Below are positions 53,060 to 63,494 of a stretch of 64,000 nucleotides of DNA, one piece after another (the first letter of the stretch is position 1; every line of letters begins with the position of its first letter). The DNA comes from Rachicladosporium sp. CCFEE 5018 (lineage: Eukaryota > Ascomycota > Dothideomycetes > Cladosporiales > Cladosporiaceae). The notes beneath the pieces are model-generated. The model worked only from the letters and a program-made list of their open reading frames with translations. It made no database searches and was not told the DNA's origin. The translations under genes and the position numbers were made by a program. The stretch lies in contig KZ111159.1 in assembly GCA_002077045.2 (NCBI GenBank), positions 496,001 to 560,000 on the forward strand, in the 5' to 3' direction.

Positions 53060-55025
53060 TCATGTAATATTCGTGCTCCAGGGCTCAAAATCGTCCAGAA
53101 AGGACAAGTCATCCAGATTCATGGGATAGTTGGGATCGAGGTAGGTGCCGAAGATGTCATCCATGCCCTCGAAGATGCCTTGATTGACTTCACCCGGATC
53201 GAATGTCGCGATCTGCGTGCTCATACCATTCGTATCTTCCGCACTCGCCGACGAAGGTCGTTGATCGACATCGGCATTCCTTTGACCGTTCACAACCGGT
53301 TCTTCATTATCCCGGCAGGCGTTAGCAAATCCGGCAAGGACTCTGGCTTCCTTTGACGGTTTCTGCAAGCGTAGCGGAGCATTCGCTGGCGCTCGCTTGA
53401 GCTCATCCAGGACCTTCTGACCGAGTGTGCACATCGCATCGACGGACGCCCATGCACGCCTAAGCTGTTGCAGAATCCTGCAACAAGCCTGGAAATCAGT
53501 TCGCGCATCTTCTTGCTGGTGGCGAAGTTGGTCGTGCCGCAGGTGCTGGTACGATACAGACATGGCGAGGGAAATGGTGTATGGAAGAAATGGGAACGCG
53601 TGTAGGCTATCAAGACGCTCAAGTGCCATAAGGCGGATGACATGCGTGGCGGCCATCGTCTGGCGAACATGAGAAGGCACAGTGTTCGGTAGCTTCCGTG
53701 TGCCCTGCGATCGGTGAGACAAAATTGCTGTGCTCAAGTAGGCAACATGTAGAGTCGTAAGCATGGACGATGGAAGATCCCACGCGGCGCAGTCTTCGAC
53801 GATTTCTTCGAAGGCAGGGAAATGCTCTTCCCAGCCTGTGACCGTGGGTGGATTGCCTGGCCTGTAGAACGAGATCACTGGATTGATCACTTCGCAGATC
53901 TTGAGCAGAACCTCGAATGCTGGATATCCGCTTTCGCCTTGCACAAATGTCTCGATAGCAATGTCTTCATCAGCCATCATGATCGGCCGGCCGTTGCCAG
54001 CAGCATTGAAACGATCGAGAATCCAGACGCACCAGAACAACAGCTTCATGGGTCGGCCGTCCTTGCCCGGCTGACTGGCTTGCTGGCCCAAATGTATACC
54101 GAGTGTTTGGCAGTGATGCATGGCCATTGTCATGGCCACCGACGCACCTTCGTAGCCTTCCGGTCCGTCGTTATATAGGCCGAGCAAGGCATGGAGCCGG
54201 ATCAGAGTGACCCTGTCATATTGACCAAGTGAGACGGGTCGACTCTTTATCAAGGTGTATAACCCGTGACAGAAGTCTCTCGGCGGTATGGCAACGCCGG
54301 CAACGGCTGGATCGAGTAGGAACGGCTCAGCGTCCTTGTCCTTCGCGGCTACTAAACAGATCGCGAACAGCAGGACATCTGGCACCGACCCAGCGGAGTG
54401 TGCAATTCGGAATGCCGCTTCGTCCAAGAGTGGCAAGATTGGATTGAACTTGCGGAAGTACACATCTACTAGCCCTGAGATCTGGGAAGCAGATGGCGCA
54501 GAGGGCACTGCAATCACTGCGGTGACGGATTCCGCAGATCGAGCCTCTCGCAGTTTTATGTAAGCCTCATACTCATCCTTGTCAACCCAGACGCCGATGC
54601 TGTCAGTGGCCTTGCCGCGAGGGTATGAGGCATCAGTCGGGTTCCTGTCTAGAAATCTTGCTTCTGGGTTGAGGTCACTAATGAAGCGCTGTGCAGTCGA
54701 CGTGAGAAGAGCAGACAAGGAAGATCGCCGTTCGGACCTAGTCTTCTTACTCGTGGTCGTTGCAGCTTTGCTCGAGTCTGTACCTGTATTTGGCCGGTCT
54801 CGCGCACTGTCGACAGGTGACGAGCTGCCATCGGAGTCACGATGAGACGGCTTGGTGGCGAAGTGATGGCATCGTTTCTATGCCGCCGTCAGACGATGAT
54901 TACTCATGGTCGAGATACTCTCGAATCGCCCATACCTTCTTGGACCTACACGACAGGCAAGCCTTCGCAAGACGTCGCCTCTTCGGTCCGTCCGTAGAGA
55001 ACTGTGATACGAACGTGTAGTCCAT
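53060..55025 (-). CDS. Fungal-specific transcription factor with partial Zn2Cys6 cluster
   Basis: Model: exons 54936-55025 and 53060-54877, 635 aa; the intron (58 bp) has GTATGG, CTGAC and TAG. ATG 55025 starts MDYTFVSQ, then KRRRLAKACLSCRSKK, and the intron joins to KRCHHF. This gives Cys23, Cys26 and Cys33 spaced as in the first half of a Zn2Cys6 binuclear cluster. No second set of three cysteines follows in the next ~70 residues. Downstream is a fungal transcription-factor regulatory (MHR) domain: DVYFRKFNPILPLLDEAAF, LLFAICLVAAKDKDA, LLFWCVWILDRFNAAGNGRP. The C-terminus is acidic with Phe/Leu (DDLSFLDDFEPW), a plausible activation domain. Target genes unknown. Confidence 0.85.
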
Positions 55026-55391
55026 CGGTACAACTCATGATCACAATACTTCTGAGGATGCAAACTTCGTATACATCATTGCAGATGGCCTTGGGTCAAC
55101 GTTGGCAACATAGGAGAGACCATCGACAGGGCGAGGTTGACGTGACGTATGGACATTGGCTACAAGTGCCAAGACGCTAACCTTGGTACGCAAACGAGGA
55201 CACTCGACATACATGTGCCGACCTGCGACCTCACCTGGCAACACGGGCACGTTAGATGACTTTTGCTACGCAGGCGTTGATCACGGCGCACCTATGTAGA
55301 GCTCTGTACATATCTCTCGTTCTGTACTTGACGAGACTGAAACCTTGACACAGGAAGGTGAACAAAGAGTCTCGAGAGGTGGGACAGCTTC
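55026..55391. other. Sequence between the transcription factor and the assembly gap
   Basis: Promoter region of the minus-strand transcription factor. It may also contain the 3' end of the CHZ1-like gene, which enters the gap from the other side; I cannot recognise that end here. Confidence 0.4.
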
Positions 55392-55491
55392 NNNNNNNNN
55401 NNNNNNNNNNNNNNNNNNNNNNNNNNNNNNNNNNNNNNNNNNNNNNNNNNNNNNNNNNNNNNNNNNNNNNNNNNNNNNNNNNNNNNNNNNN
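55392..55491. other. Assembly gap (100 N)
   Basis: Exactly 100 N, the conventional placeholder for a gap of unknown length. Confidence 0.99.
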
Positions 55492-55756
55492 CGACATCGC
55501 CTGTCATGTTGTTAGCTATGCGCTTAGCTGCGCCAGTGCTGAGTGAGCATACCGTGATCCTACATCAGTGTTAGCAAACGGGATCAGTAACAAGATTCAG
55601 GCCAATGCGCACCTCTGCCGCCGAGTCCTCCTCACTCTCATCATCATCCTCCTCAATCTCGGCCGCCTTGCCCTTGCCCTTGCCGATGCTCTCAGGCGCA
55701 CCCATCTGATGGTCCTCGCTGGCCTTGGCGGATGGGTCTTGGATGGAGTCGCTCAT
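55492..55756 (-). CDS. CHZ1: CHZ1-like histone chaperone, 3' part lost in the gap
   Basis: Exon 1 is 55613-55756 (48 codons): MSDSIQDPS..., then GKGKGKAAEIEEDDDESEED. The GKGK-plus-acidic-run layout matches the N-terminus of fungal Chz1 (H2A.Z-H2B chaperone). Intron 1 (55560-55612) has GTGCGC, GCTAAC and TAG. A 7-bp micro-exon (55553-55559), a second intron (55501-55552; GTATGC, GCTAAC, CAG) and an exon from 55500 into the gap keep the frame. Alternatively exon 2 runs on to a TAA in about 12 codons, giving a 59-aa protein without the Chz1 core motif. The diagnostic motif would lie in the gap, so the name is provisional. The gene is divergent from CTF4. Confidence 0.5.
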
Positions 55757-56027
55757 GGTCGCGTTTTGGTAAGGACTGTTGAATGTTCCTGGGGGAGGAA
55801 TATGGAGGCTTTGCGGTGAAGAATATATGCGAGAGTGAGTGTGAGGTCAGGTAGTGTTTTGAAGTCGCGATACAAAAGCTGGTGGAGCTGTTTGGTGCGG
55901 CGCTTCGCCAAACGCGTGGATCGGAACTCTTCCGCATTTCAATTTACGCGTGCTGGACGCGTCTTGTCTCTCGATGTCTGTCTGGAAGACATTGGATTCT
56001 ACCTGTCCCAAGGACAGCAACTTCGCA
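55757..56027. promoter_or_regulatory. Shared divergent promoter, CHZ1-like / CTF4
   Basis: 271 bp between the start codons of two chromatin/replication genes. Two ACGCGT-type hexamers (MCB-like, the cell-cycle element of yeast replication genes; around 55910-55960) can be read here: cgccaaacgcgt and ggacgcgtct. Functional use is inference. Confidence 0.5.
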
Positions 56028-58731
56028 ATGGCGACTAAATTAAGAAGCAGACCGGCTCGTAAGTTCCCTGACAAGTCAAATCATGGCGGTACTAATCATG
56101 AGCAGACGCCCCTGGACCAACGTTCTGCAGCTACATCCCGAATGGCAGCAAGCTTGTGACCGTCGGACCCAACAGCGCCTTCAGGATCTTCCAACATGGC
56201 TCGAACGACGAGCCAGCGATCATCGATGTGCCCACGGACTCGCATCTGGCGGTGGCAGCGAAAAATGACTTCTTCGTGGCGGGAGCAGAGGATGGCTCCG
56301 TCACGAAATACTCTCTTGTTACCAATGCCATGGACCAGATCTTGGTGCGATGTACGATGCCAATCAGAGATCTTGCGCTGTCTCCTGATGGCTTGTGGTG
56401 CGCTGTGGCGAGCGAGTAAGTGTGCGAATATTTTCAGCTTCTTCGGTACTGATTCATCGATAGCGAGCTCGAAGTCAAAGTGGTCAACACGCGGGACATG
56501 ACCCAAGTCATGTACTGCCGAGATCAACTACGACCAGTCAAGCATGTATCATTCGACTACAGCGGCGCCCTCTTGGCTGTGTCGTGTACAGATGGGATTA
56601 TCTACGTGTACTCACTCAGCTCGCAACTGCCGCAGCTCGTAAGGCGAGTGGATGGACTCATCCCTACGCTCGAAGGCGATGCCGAGGCGAGTGCGAAGGC
56701 TGTCTGGCATCCAGATGGTCGAGCATTCGGCGCGCCTACCGTATCGAAAGGTGACATCAAGCAATGCATGGATCTGTGCTTAACAACACTGACCTTCTGC
56801 AGACTTTCAAGTCATGTCACGCAGTGACTGGTCACCTCAGAGGGTGTTCAAGGGACACACTTCGGACATTACAGCCGCAGCGTGGTCTCCCAATGGTGCG
56901 CTGCTCGCCACATCGAGCAAAGACAAAGCCCTGATCCTGTGGGACACCCGCACGCAAAAGATATTGAAGAGGTGTGTGTAGTCTTACCCGGCGTCACGCC
57001 GATCATGCTAATCAATGAGGCAGATATGACAGCGTGCAGAACACCATTCTCTCGATCCAATGGCATCCCACAGATAACGTGCTTTCGTACACCAACAACA
57101 ACGGCGAGCTCTTCATCCGAGAGGACTTCGTGCCTGACGACCACACTGGACTATTGAATGTCGAGCTACAGCCTGCACCTATGGACAATCAGCCTCTATC
57201 CGAGGTATCTGGCAATGTACGGAGGCCGATCACGAATGGCCACAAGCCTGGCGGTCGAGACAACCGTGACGGCACTCCTGACGGCTACCTAGATGATCTG
57301 CTTGGACCCGATGCGATGTCCGAGGATGGTGCAGGATTCATCGAGGATGACGATGGCGCAGGCTATGCAGAGGAGCCTAACCGTAATGGCAAGCGAACAG
57401 CAACTGCTTTGGCTGGTCCTCGTCCGAAGCGTCCGAATGGCTTCAGCAGCTTTCAGCCTCGGATCCACGAGTCTTTCCAACCTGGCAGCACGCCATGGAA
57501 AGGGAATCGACGGTATCTCTGCCTGAATCTGATTGGTTTCGTCTGGACTGTCAACCAGGACACCCATCACACCGTCACTGTCGAGTTCTACGATCGTCAT
57601 GAGCACCGTGATTTCCACTTCACCGACCCGTACAAGTATGACAAGGCGTGCCTGAACGACAAGGGCACACTGCTGTCTTGTGATGCTACTGCTGATCATC
57701 CAGCGATGCTGCAGTACAGACCGCACGAGACATGGACCTCGCGAACAGATTGGAGGACACCTCTACCAAAAGGCGAGACAGTCACGTCGATGTCTCTGAG
57801 TGACTCTTGCATCGTTGCCACTACGTCAGCAGGCTATGTGCGTGTCTACAGCCTCTTTGGGCTGCCACTCAAGGTCTACCGCCAGAAGAGCACACCAGCT
57901 GTGACATGTGCGAGCTGGCGTGACTACGTGATGACCGTGGGTAACGGTCCGGTCGGCGGCGACGGCGTGACCCGCTTGCTGTACTCCATCGAAAATGTCA
58001 AGCGTGACGAAGTGTGCCAGAATGAGGACATAATGGCACTCCCAGAAGGCGTCGAGCTACGCAGCATCTTCTTCAGCGACAAGGGCGATCCCTGCATCTA
58101 CGACACAGAAGGCGTCCTGCTCGTTCTGAAACACTGGAGAACGCCTGGCCAAGCGCAGTGGGCACCTCTGCTTGACACGAAGATGCTTGCTCGGCTTGCA
58201 GATGGCAAGAAGGAGGAGACATACTGGCCCGTCGCCGTGGCAAACAATAAGTTCCACTGCATCATTCTCAAGGGTGGCGAAGAGTCGCCTTACTTCCCGA
58301 GGCCGCTACTGTCCGACTTCGACTTCAGCATCCCTATTAGCGACGCATCGCCGGATGACGAAGACGAGCAAGAGACCTCGCATCACAAGGTCTTGGAGGA
58401 GCAGCATGCACGCTACGCACTTCGGCACTCTCTTGCCGTCGATCTGGTCGAGAACACCAATGCAACGTCAGCGCAGAAAGCCGAGGTGCCTGCCATTCAG
58501 CGAGAAGTCGATAAGGTGTTGCTGCAGCTCCTTGCCAATGAATGTCGAGAGGGCGAGGACCATGGCATGAAAGCACTTGAGATTGCTACTCTGATGAGAG
58601 ATCGTAGTGGGCAGATGTTGGCTGCCGCTGGCAAAGTTGCCGCCCGCTTCCAGCGTGACATCTTGGGTGAGAAGATCACGCAGCTCGCGGAACGACGAAT
58701 GGTGGGACTGGTCGATGACGATGAGGTATGA
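56028..58731 (+). CDS. CTF4: CTF4/AND-1 replisome adaptor (SepB, Mcl1 homologue)
   Basis: Model: exons 56028-56058, 56106-56415, 56464-56750, 56803-56971 and 57024-58731, 834 aa. Four introns of 47-52 bp have CTGAC/CTAAT-type branch sites, and all junctions are in phase. The N-terminal WD40 propeller is clear (SKLVTVGPNSAFRIFQ, RDLALSPDGLWCAVAS, KGHTSDITAAAWSPNG, KALILWDTRTQK). A disordered acidic linker follows, then the SepB/AND-1 domain (GFVWTVNQDTHHTVTVEFYD shown in part; HRDFHFTDPYKYDKACLND) and a C-terminal helical bundle (LEEQHARYALRHSLAVD). Ctf4 trimers link the CMG helicase to DNA polymerase alpha and support cohesion; fungal members lack the animal HMG box, as here. Length and order fit SepB/Mcl1. 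Confidence 0.94.
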
Positions 58732-59469
58732 ATACAAAAGACTGCCTTGAGTCTACACGGTCTGCTCGAGCAAAGAATGTGCAGCTGCGGCTGTACAACA
58801 CAAGCAAGCATGCTGGTAACGCTGAGTCCACTACAGATGGGGTACCCACGTGCTCACAAGGCAACGTCGCGGCGCACAGCCTATATTGGGTGGTGATACG
58901 ATCGCATGTGTTCGGGGCTCGTCGGTGCGTCAAAGCGGATGGCCTTCACAACACTATTCAGATGTTAGGGTTCCCACAGGAGTTTCAGCGCTGATGGTTG
59001 GTCTACACTCGAGCGGCACACATGCTGTGGCACCTTTGGGAGCAAACAAAGTCGAAACCATGCTGCGCAAATGAGCGAGCAATACACGACGCTCCCGAAT
59101 TTCAGTTCGTGTACCGCCAGGCAATCCACTAGGTTTGGCCAGTTTGTCTCACGCACTTCGGCGGCAGCGAGCATATGGATCTCGCAAGGAAGGTGTGGTT
59201 CATGGCTGTACCTGCGGGAGGGAAAGGTCATCATTGATGCCCGAGTGACACCATGCGGGCGGTGCGGACAGTCGCAGGTTTTATAAGTCTCGTTCCCCAT
59301 CGTCGAACTCCTCATTCTCACCGCCAGAACCATCTCGATGAACGCATGTTACACAAGCAACTTCCGACTCCTCCTGCCCTTCCATACCATGAATGTGAGT
59401 TGTTCGGGCGTGGAGAGAGCAGGGAAGCACCACTGACCTAGTCACAGCATCGTCACCACCTGGGATGAG
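58732..59469. other. Intergenic region with a probable 5'-UTR intron
   Basis: No coding gene supported. A textbook intron (59395-59447: GTGAGT, CTGAC, CAG) lies just before ATG 59470. No upstream exon joins the downstream frame without a stop, so it is probably a leader intron. Confidence 0.45.
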
Positions 59470-60159
59470 ATGTTCAACAACAAGGTCCGCATCAACTGCA
59501 ACAGCAACAATATCAACGACGTGATGGCCGGCCAAATGATACCATATGCTGGCGGAGGCATGATCTCCTCTTATCCTCGCTACGCGCCTTTCCCGGGACT
59601 TCTCACTGCGATGTCACCACAGTCGCCCATCATGATGCCTCAGCCGCAGATGATCATGACGAGCTACCAATACCAAGCGCCCATGGTGATGCCTCAAGCC
59701 ATGCCATACCCGAACTTTGCGCCATACTCCAATTTTGCGCCATATTCGAACTTCGCGCCGAACTCCAGTTTCAACCCGGCCTCCAGTTTCAACCCGGCCT
59801 CCAACTTTGCGCCGGTCTCGAACAACAATCAAGTCTTCTCACCGAACAACAATCAAAACTGGAATTACAATGGCGGCAATTCTTCGAATCAGTGCAGTCA
59901 CCAGCCGGTCAACGTCTTCTTTACACCGCCGACACCTCCTGAGTATCCTTACCGGCCACCCGCTCCATACAGAAGACGTGGTGGATCTCGAGAGATCTGG
60001 GGTCCAGACGATGATGACTACAGGTATCCCACTCCTTACCCTTATGATACTTCGGGTTGGTCAAACGCATGGAACCCTTTGAGTCCTGTCAGTCCGTGGA
60101 GCAACGGCATTGGCTCGGGAGGTTACTTTCATCCCCTGCTGGGTTGGGTCTCGTATTGA
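59470..60159 (+). CDS. Asn/Pro/Tyr-rich low-complexity protein
   Basis: ORF of 229 codons from ATG 59470. Composition is dominated by Asn, Pro, Ser, Tyr, Met and Gln, with tandem nonapeptide-like units (PYSNFAPYS, NFAPNSSF, NPASSFNPAS) at about 59708-59820. A C-terminal part has PYRRRGGSREIWGPDDDD and a Trp/Pro/Gly-rich end (SPWSNGIGSGGY). No domain or signal peptide. The Asn/Gln/Tyr-rich composition is prion-like, so self-assembly or RNA-granule association is conceivable. The reading frame is long enough and repetitive enough to be real, but expression is not proven. Confidence 0.6.
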   Translation: MFNNKVRINCNSNNINDVMAGQMIPYAGGGMISSYPRYAPFPGLLTAMSPQSPIMMPQPQMIMTSYQYQAPMVMPQAMPYPNFAPYSNFAPYSNFAPNSSFNPASSFNPASNFAPVSNNNQVFSPNNNQNWNYNGGNSSNQCSHQPVNVFFTPPTPPEYPYRPPAPYRRRGGSREIWGPDDDDYRYPTPYPYDTSGWSNAWNPLSPVSPWSNGIGSGGYFHPLLGWVSY

Positions 60160-60399
60160 AGTAGTGGATGCTGCACGGCGGATCGGTCACGGCAGTCTCT
60201 CTTTGCGTCCTCTGGAACTAGGCAACAACATTGACGGCCTGCGGGAAAGTACTCAGGATCAGCGCATAGTATACATTAGAGCGACCGGATCAGTCGAGGT
60301 CAGACGCTGCGGCAGCGGCTGGTAAGAGGCGCATTGGATACACTGGGTATCTTCTAGCACGATCTTCGCCCGCCGCACACTTTGGAAGCATCTCCTGTT

Positions 60400-61714
60400 C
60401 TACTCAATCTTCAGATCCTCGTCCTTCACCGCAGGCGCGGAGCCACTACCATTCTCCATCTCGCGCTCCAGCTGTGCCTTGCGTTGCTTGAGTTGGAACT
60501 TCTTCAGAGTCGCCTTTGCTTCCTCTACTTGTTCCTCCAACTCAAGGGCCTCGCGGTCTGCTTCAATCTGGGCATGAGTCCTCTTGACGCCACGTTCGAC
60601 TTTCACGGCTGACGCCGCGTACTTCCACTGTCCGGACCCGGGATTCTCGCACGGGCGAGTCTGGGTGATTTCTATGTCGTCGTCGACTATGCGAGGTTCG
60701 ATGATCTGTACTTCCTCATCGCCTGGCGGGTTGACAGTGATGTTGGCGATAGGCATCTCCGGGTCATTTGCCACTGCCTCTTCGATTGCTGGCATAGTGG
60801 GCTCGACGGATGGATCTCTAGGAATGACATGGAGTCTCTGCAGCGCATCTGTATTCTTGTTAGCGACGTATCTGTGAGATTACCAGGGTGCTTTGCACCA
60901 ACCTCGAGACCTGTACATGAACGTGAACTTGACTGCTTTCCCCTCTGCGCCCTTGGACGGGACGAATACCTGGGGTGTGTACCACTCGTCGAGTACAGGC
61001 TCCTTATCCTTGCGAGCCACATGCCTGTCCGGTTAGCGTTGCGGTTTTGCTCGGGCAAAGCATACATACTTGATGGCGTGCGACACATTATTGTTCTTGA
61101 CGATCTCGGTGGCCACAGGTGCCACATTACATTTCGCTTGGATCTCTTCTTCGCCGAAGGAGCCCCACTTCTTCGCGTTACCCATCTTGATGCTGCCTCG
61201 CTGAATCTCGACCACAATCTTGCCGAAGGTCTCAAGCTGCATGTCGATCTGTTCGTGACACAAGTCGATGTCCTCATCTGCATTGAGTCAGCCGAAGACT
61301 CTGCAGAGACGGCTGTTGACGCCCACCCATGACTAATTCGCTGAAGGCGAAGTCGTACTCCACCCACTCGTTCCCAACTATTTTTCTCACTCCATCTCTG
61401 ACAGAGTAGCCTCTCAATAGTGGGATCGCCATCTTTTGTGCCTTATGTTCGAGCTGTGCTACTGTGTATAGTGAAGTAAGACAGTCACCGTCAATGTGGT
61501 ATGTGAATTGTACAGCAGGGCAATCTTCAAAGTCGAAACCCGATCCGAACTCCACCACTACTGCGAAATGATCGTCTGTCAGAACTTCTGCAAAACCGTC
61601 CTTCGGATCGCTTGTATACTGCCTAGACGTTGTGGGAATTGCATGCTCCGGGTATCGATGGTCGAGGTCTCGCTTTCGAGCGAGGTACACCTCGAGTCCT
61701 TGGGCGTTGACCAT
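60400..61714 (-). CDS. Paralogue C: uncharacterised fungal beta-domain protein with coiled-coil tail (DUF7918-like)
   Basis: Model: exons 61327-61714, 61070-61277, 60903-61024 and 60400-60848, 388 aa. Introns of 49, 45 and 54 bp (GTGGGC, GTATGT, GTTGGT donors; CTGAC/CTAAC branches) are all in phase. The N-terminal ~250 residues form the domain shared with D: GLEVYLARKRD, DDHFAVVVEFGSGFDF, YDFAFSELV, GKIVVEIQRGSIK, GKAVKFTFMYRSR. The tail has NPPGDEEVQIIEPRIVDDD and ends in a strongly charged coiled coil (ELEEQVEEAKATLKKFQLK). This is the layout of the fungal family usually labelled DUF7918; the label is from memory and unverified. Function unknown; possibly nuclear. Confidence 0.82.
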
Positions 61715-62153
61715 GGTGACGATGTATAGTCTATGTTGAATCGAGTGTGATAGGTAGGTAGGGTGCGGAGTGTGTGCAGAGGAGGTCCCTCAAGTGGCAA
61801 AGCTTGTAGCGTGAGTGTGGCGCGGGAACACGTGTGACTGCATGAGCTTGTTATGTGCACTGAAGTGATGGACAAGGTGAGGGAATGATGGTAGCAAGTG
61901 ATGGAGCCGAGTCGACAATAAAGGAAGAGATGAATCGTCGGCTATAGTCAGAAAATCAGCTCGCCGAAAAGAAAACGTGCGCAGATGTAGCGAGTACGGG
62001 GATGGATTCGACCAAAAACACTTTCAATTCATCGAAGCCATATACCAGCTCGGCAATAGCTCATGTGGATCGCGCTGTATGCAGTCCGGCAGGTGACTTT
62101 TCGGTGTCATCAATCATCGCAGCTTTCTCGCGACCGAATCTCATAGAAGTCAG
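61715..62153. other. Intergenic region between paralogues C and D
   Basis: Both genes are on the minus strand, so this contains D's 3' flank and C's promoter. Nothing else recognised. Confidence 0.5.
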
Positions 62154-63494
62154 TCATGCCAGATCCAGCTCCTCCCTTTCGATTGCCAGCTCCCGCTTCC
62201 TCAGTGCTAGCTCCTCCCTCTCCAAGTCCATCTCCTTGCGACGCAGCTGCAGAAGTGTCTTCCTGCGCGCGCGATCGACCTCGGTAAGCTTTGACTGTCT
62301 GTTTGAGGCAATGCTTCGAACGCTGTGTTCTGGCGTCTGCATGTTTGGGGCACGACGGGAGCTCACGACTGTGACATCGTCCTCGTCGAAGGCGACAGCG
62401 TGCTCGCGCTTGATTCTGGGGGTCTTGGACTCTTGAACTTCTTCTGTTTTCGGCGCAGCTTGCTCTACTTTCGTAGTCTGAGGTACGTTAGGTCAGCGTG
62501 CCGATGCGGACGAGGGAGGGCCTGAGACACACCGGAACGGATGTCGTTGAACCTTTCGTCGGTGGCCCGATGGGCAGATCGCTCGGTATATTGGTGGATG
62601 CATTTTGGGCAGTCGGTGCTTCATCCTCGTCACGGTCGGCGATCTTAAGCAGACGCAAACACGCTGTAAAAGGTCAGTCGAGGTACGCCATGTTCAGCTA
62701 GCATGATGACGCTGACCTGCAGAACGTGCTCGGAATATGAAAGCAATAGACTTGCCAGGCAAACCCGGTGAAACTTGGAAAGCCTTAGCGATTGGAGGCG
62801 GCGCAATCTGCTGCAGCGGTACGAGGCTGAAATCAGTCAGTTGCGGACTCTCGGTGCATGTATGCAGAACCTACTCGGTCGTATGGGAGACAAGGCCAGC
62901 TTTGATGACATCCTTGGACGCCGATGACTTCGTCTCAGATGTGTAGCGCCTGGCGTTACGTAGCTTTGGTTCAGGCAAGTACTTCGCACTGCCGCGCTGC
63001 ACCGAGACTGTGATTCTGCCCGAGCGCTCGATCTCCCGATTCACGCAATCCTCGCTAGTGTCCAGCTCCTCATCTATGTCACTCGGGTCAGCGGGATCAT
63101 CAGACCGTCGTGCGGAAGACCTGCCTAGTGATAGCGCGCTGAAAGTCAGTGCACAGCGCATCCACATGCCGTCGATGTACTTCGTTGATGAGCTGTAGCT
63201 GGTCACGTGCCCTGCATCGCCCGCAGCCTCTATCTCCTTCCTGGTGTGGTCAAGAAAGGCACCCTGATGCTCGCCGATAGCGATGTTCGTCTTGAGGTGC
63301 GTGACACCCATGAAGTCGAAGCCGGGCAGTACCCTTCGTCTGACGGCAAAGTGTTCGCCTTCGCGTGCTTGAATGTAAATTTCATTGGGGTTGCCGGTAT
63401 ACGCTGGGGAGCCTGCTGGTGGCGTGTACTCAGCATATCGCTGGCCGTCGCTCTTGCGTGCGATATACACCTCGATGCCGTTACAAACGACCAT
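62154..63494 (-). CDS. Paralogue D: uncharacterised fungal beta-domain protein with coiled-coil tail (DUF7918-like)
   Basis: Model: exons 62875-63494, 62717-62826, 62533-62663 and 62154-62477, 394 aa; introns of 48, 53 and 55 bp with CTGAC branches, all in phase. ATG 63494 is chosen because MVVCNGIEVYIARK aligns with MVNAQGLEVYLARK of C. Shared blocks: EHFAVRRRVLPGFDF, MRCALTFSALSLG, GRITVSVQRGSAK, GKSIAFIFRARSA. The tail is polar with KTPRIKREHA, DEDDVTVVSSRR (a SUMO-interacting-like hydrophobic/acidic patch) and a heptad helix (KEMDLEREELALRKRELAIE). No lesion visible, unlike A and B. Function unknown. Confidence 0.82.

Noticed and set aside
55252..55546. ORFs spanning the run of N
   Set aside because: They exist only because N codons are treated as open; no evidence for a gene across the gap beyond the CHZ1-like exon entering it.
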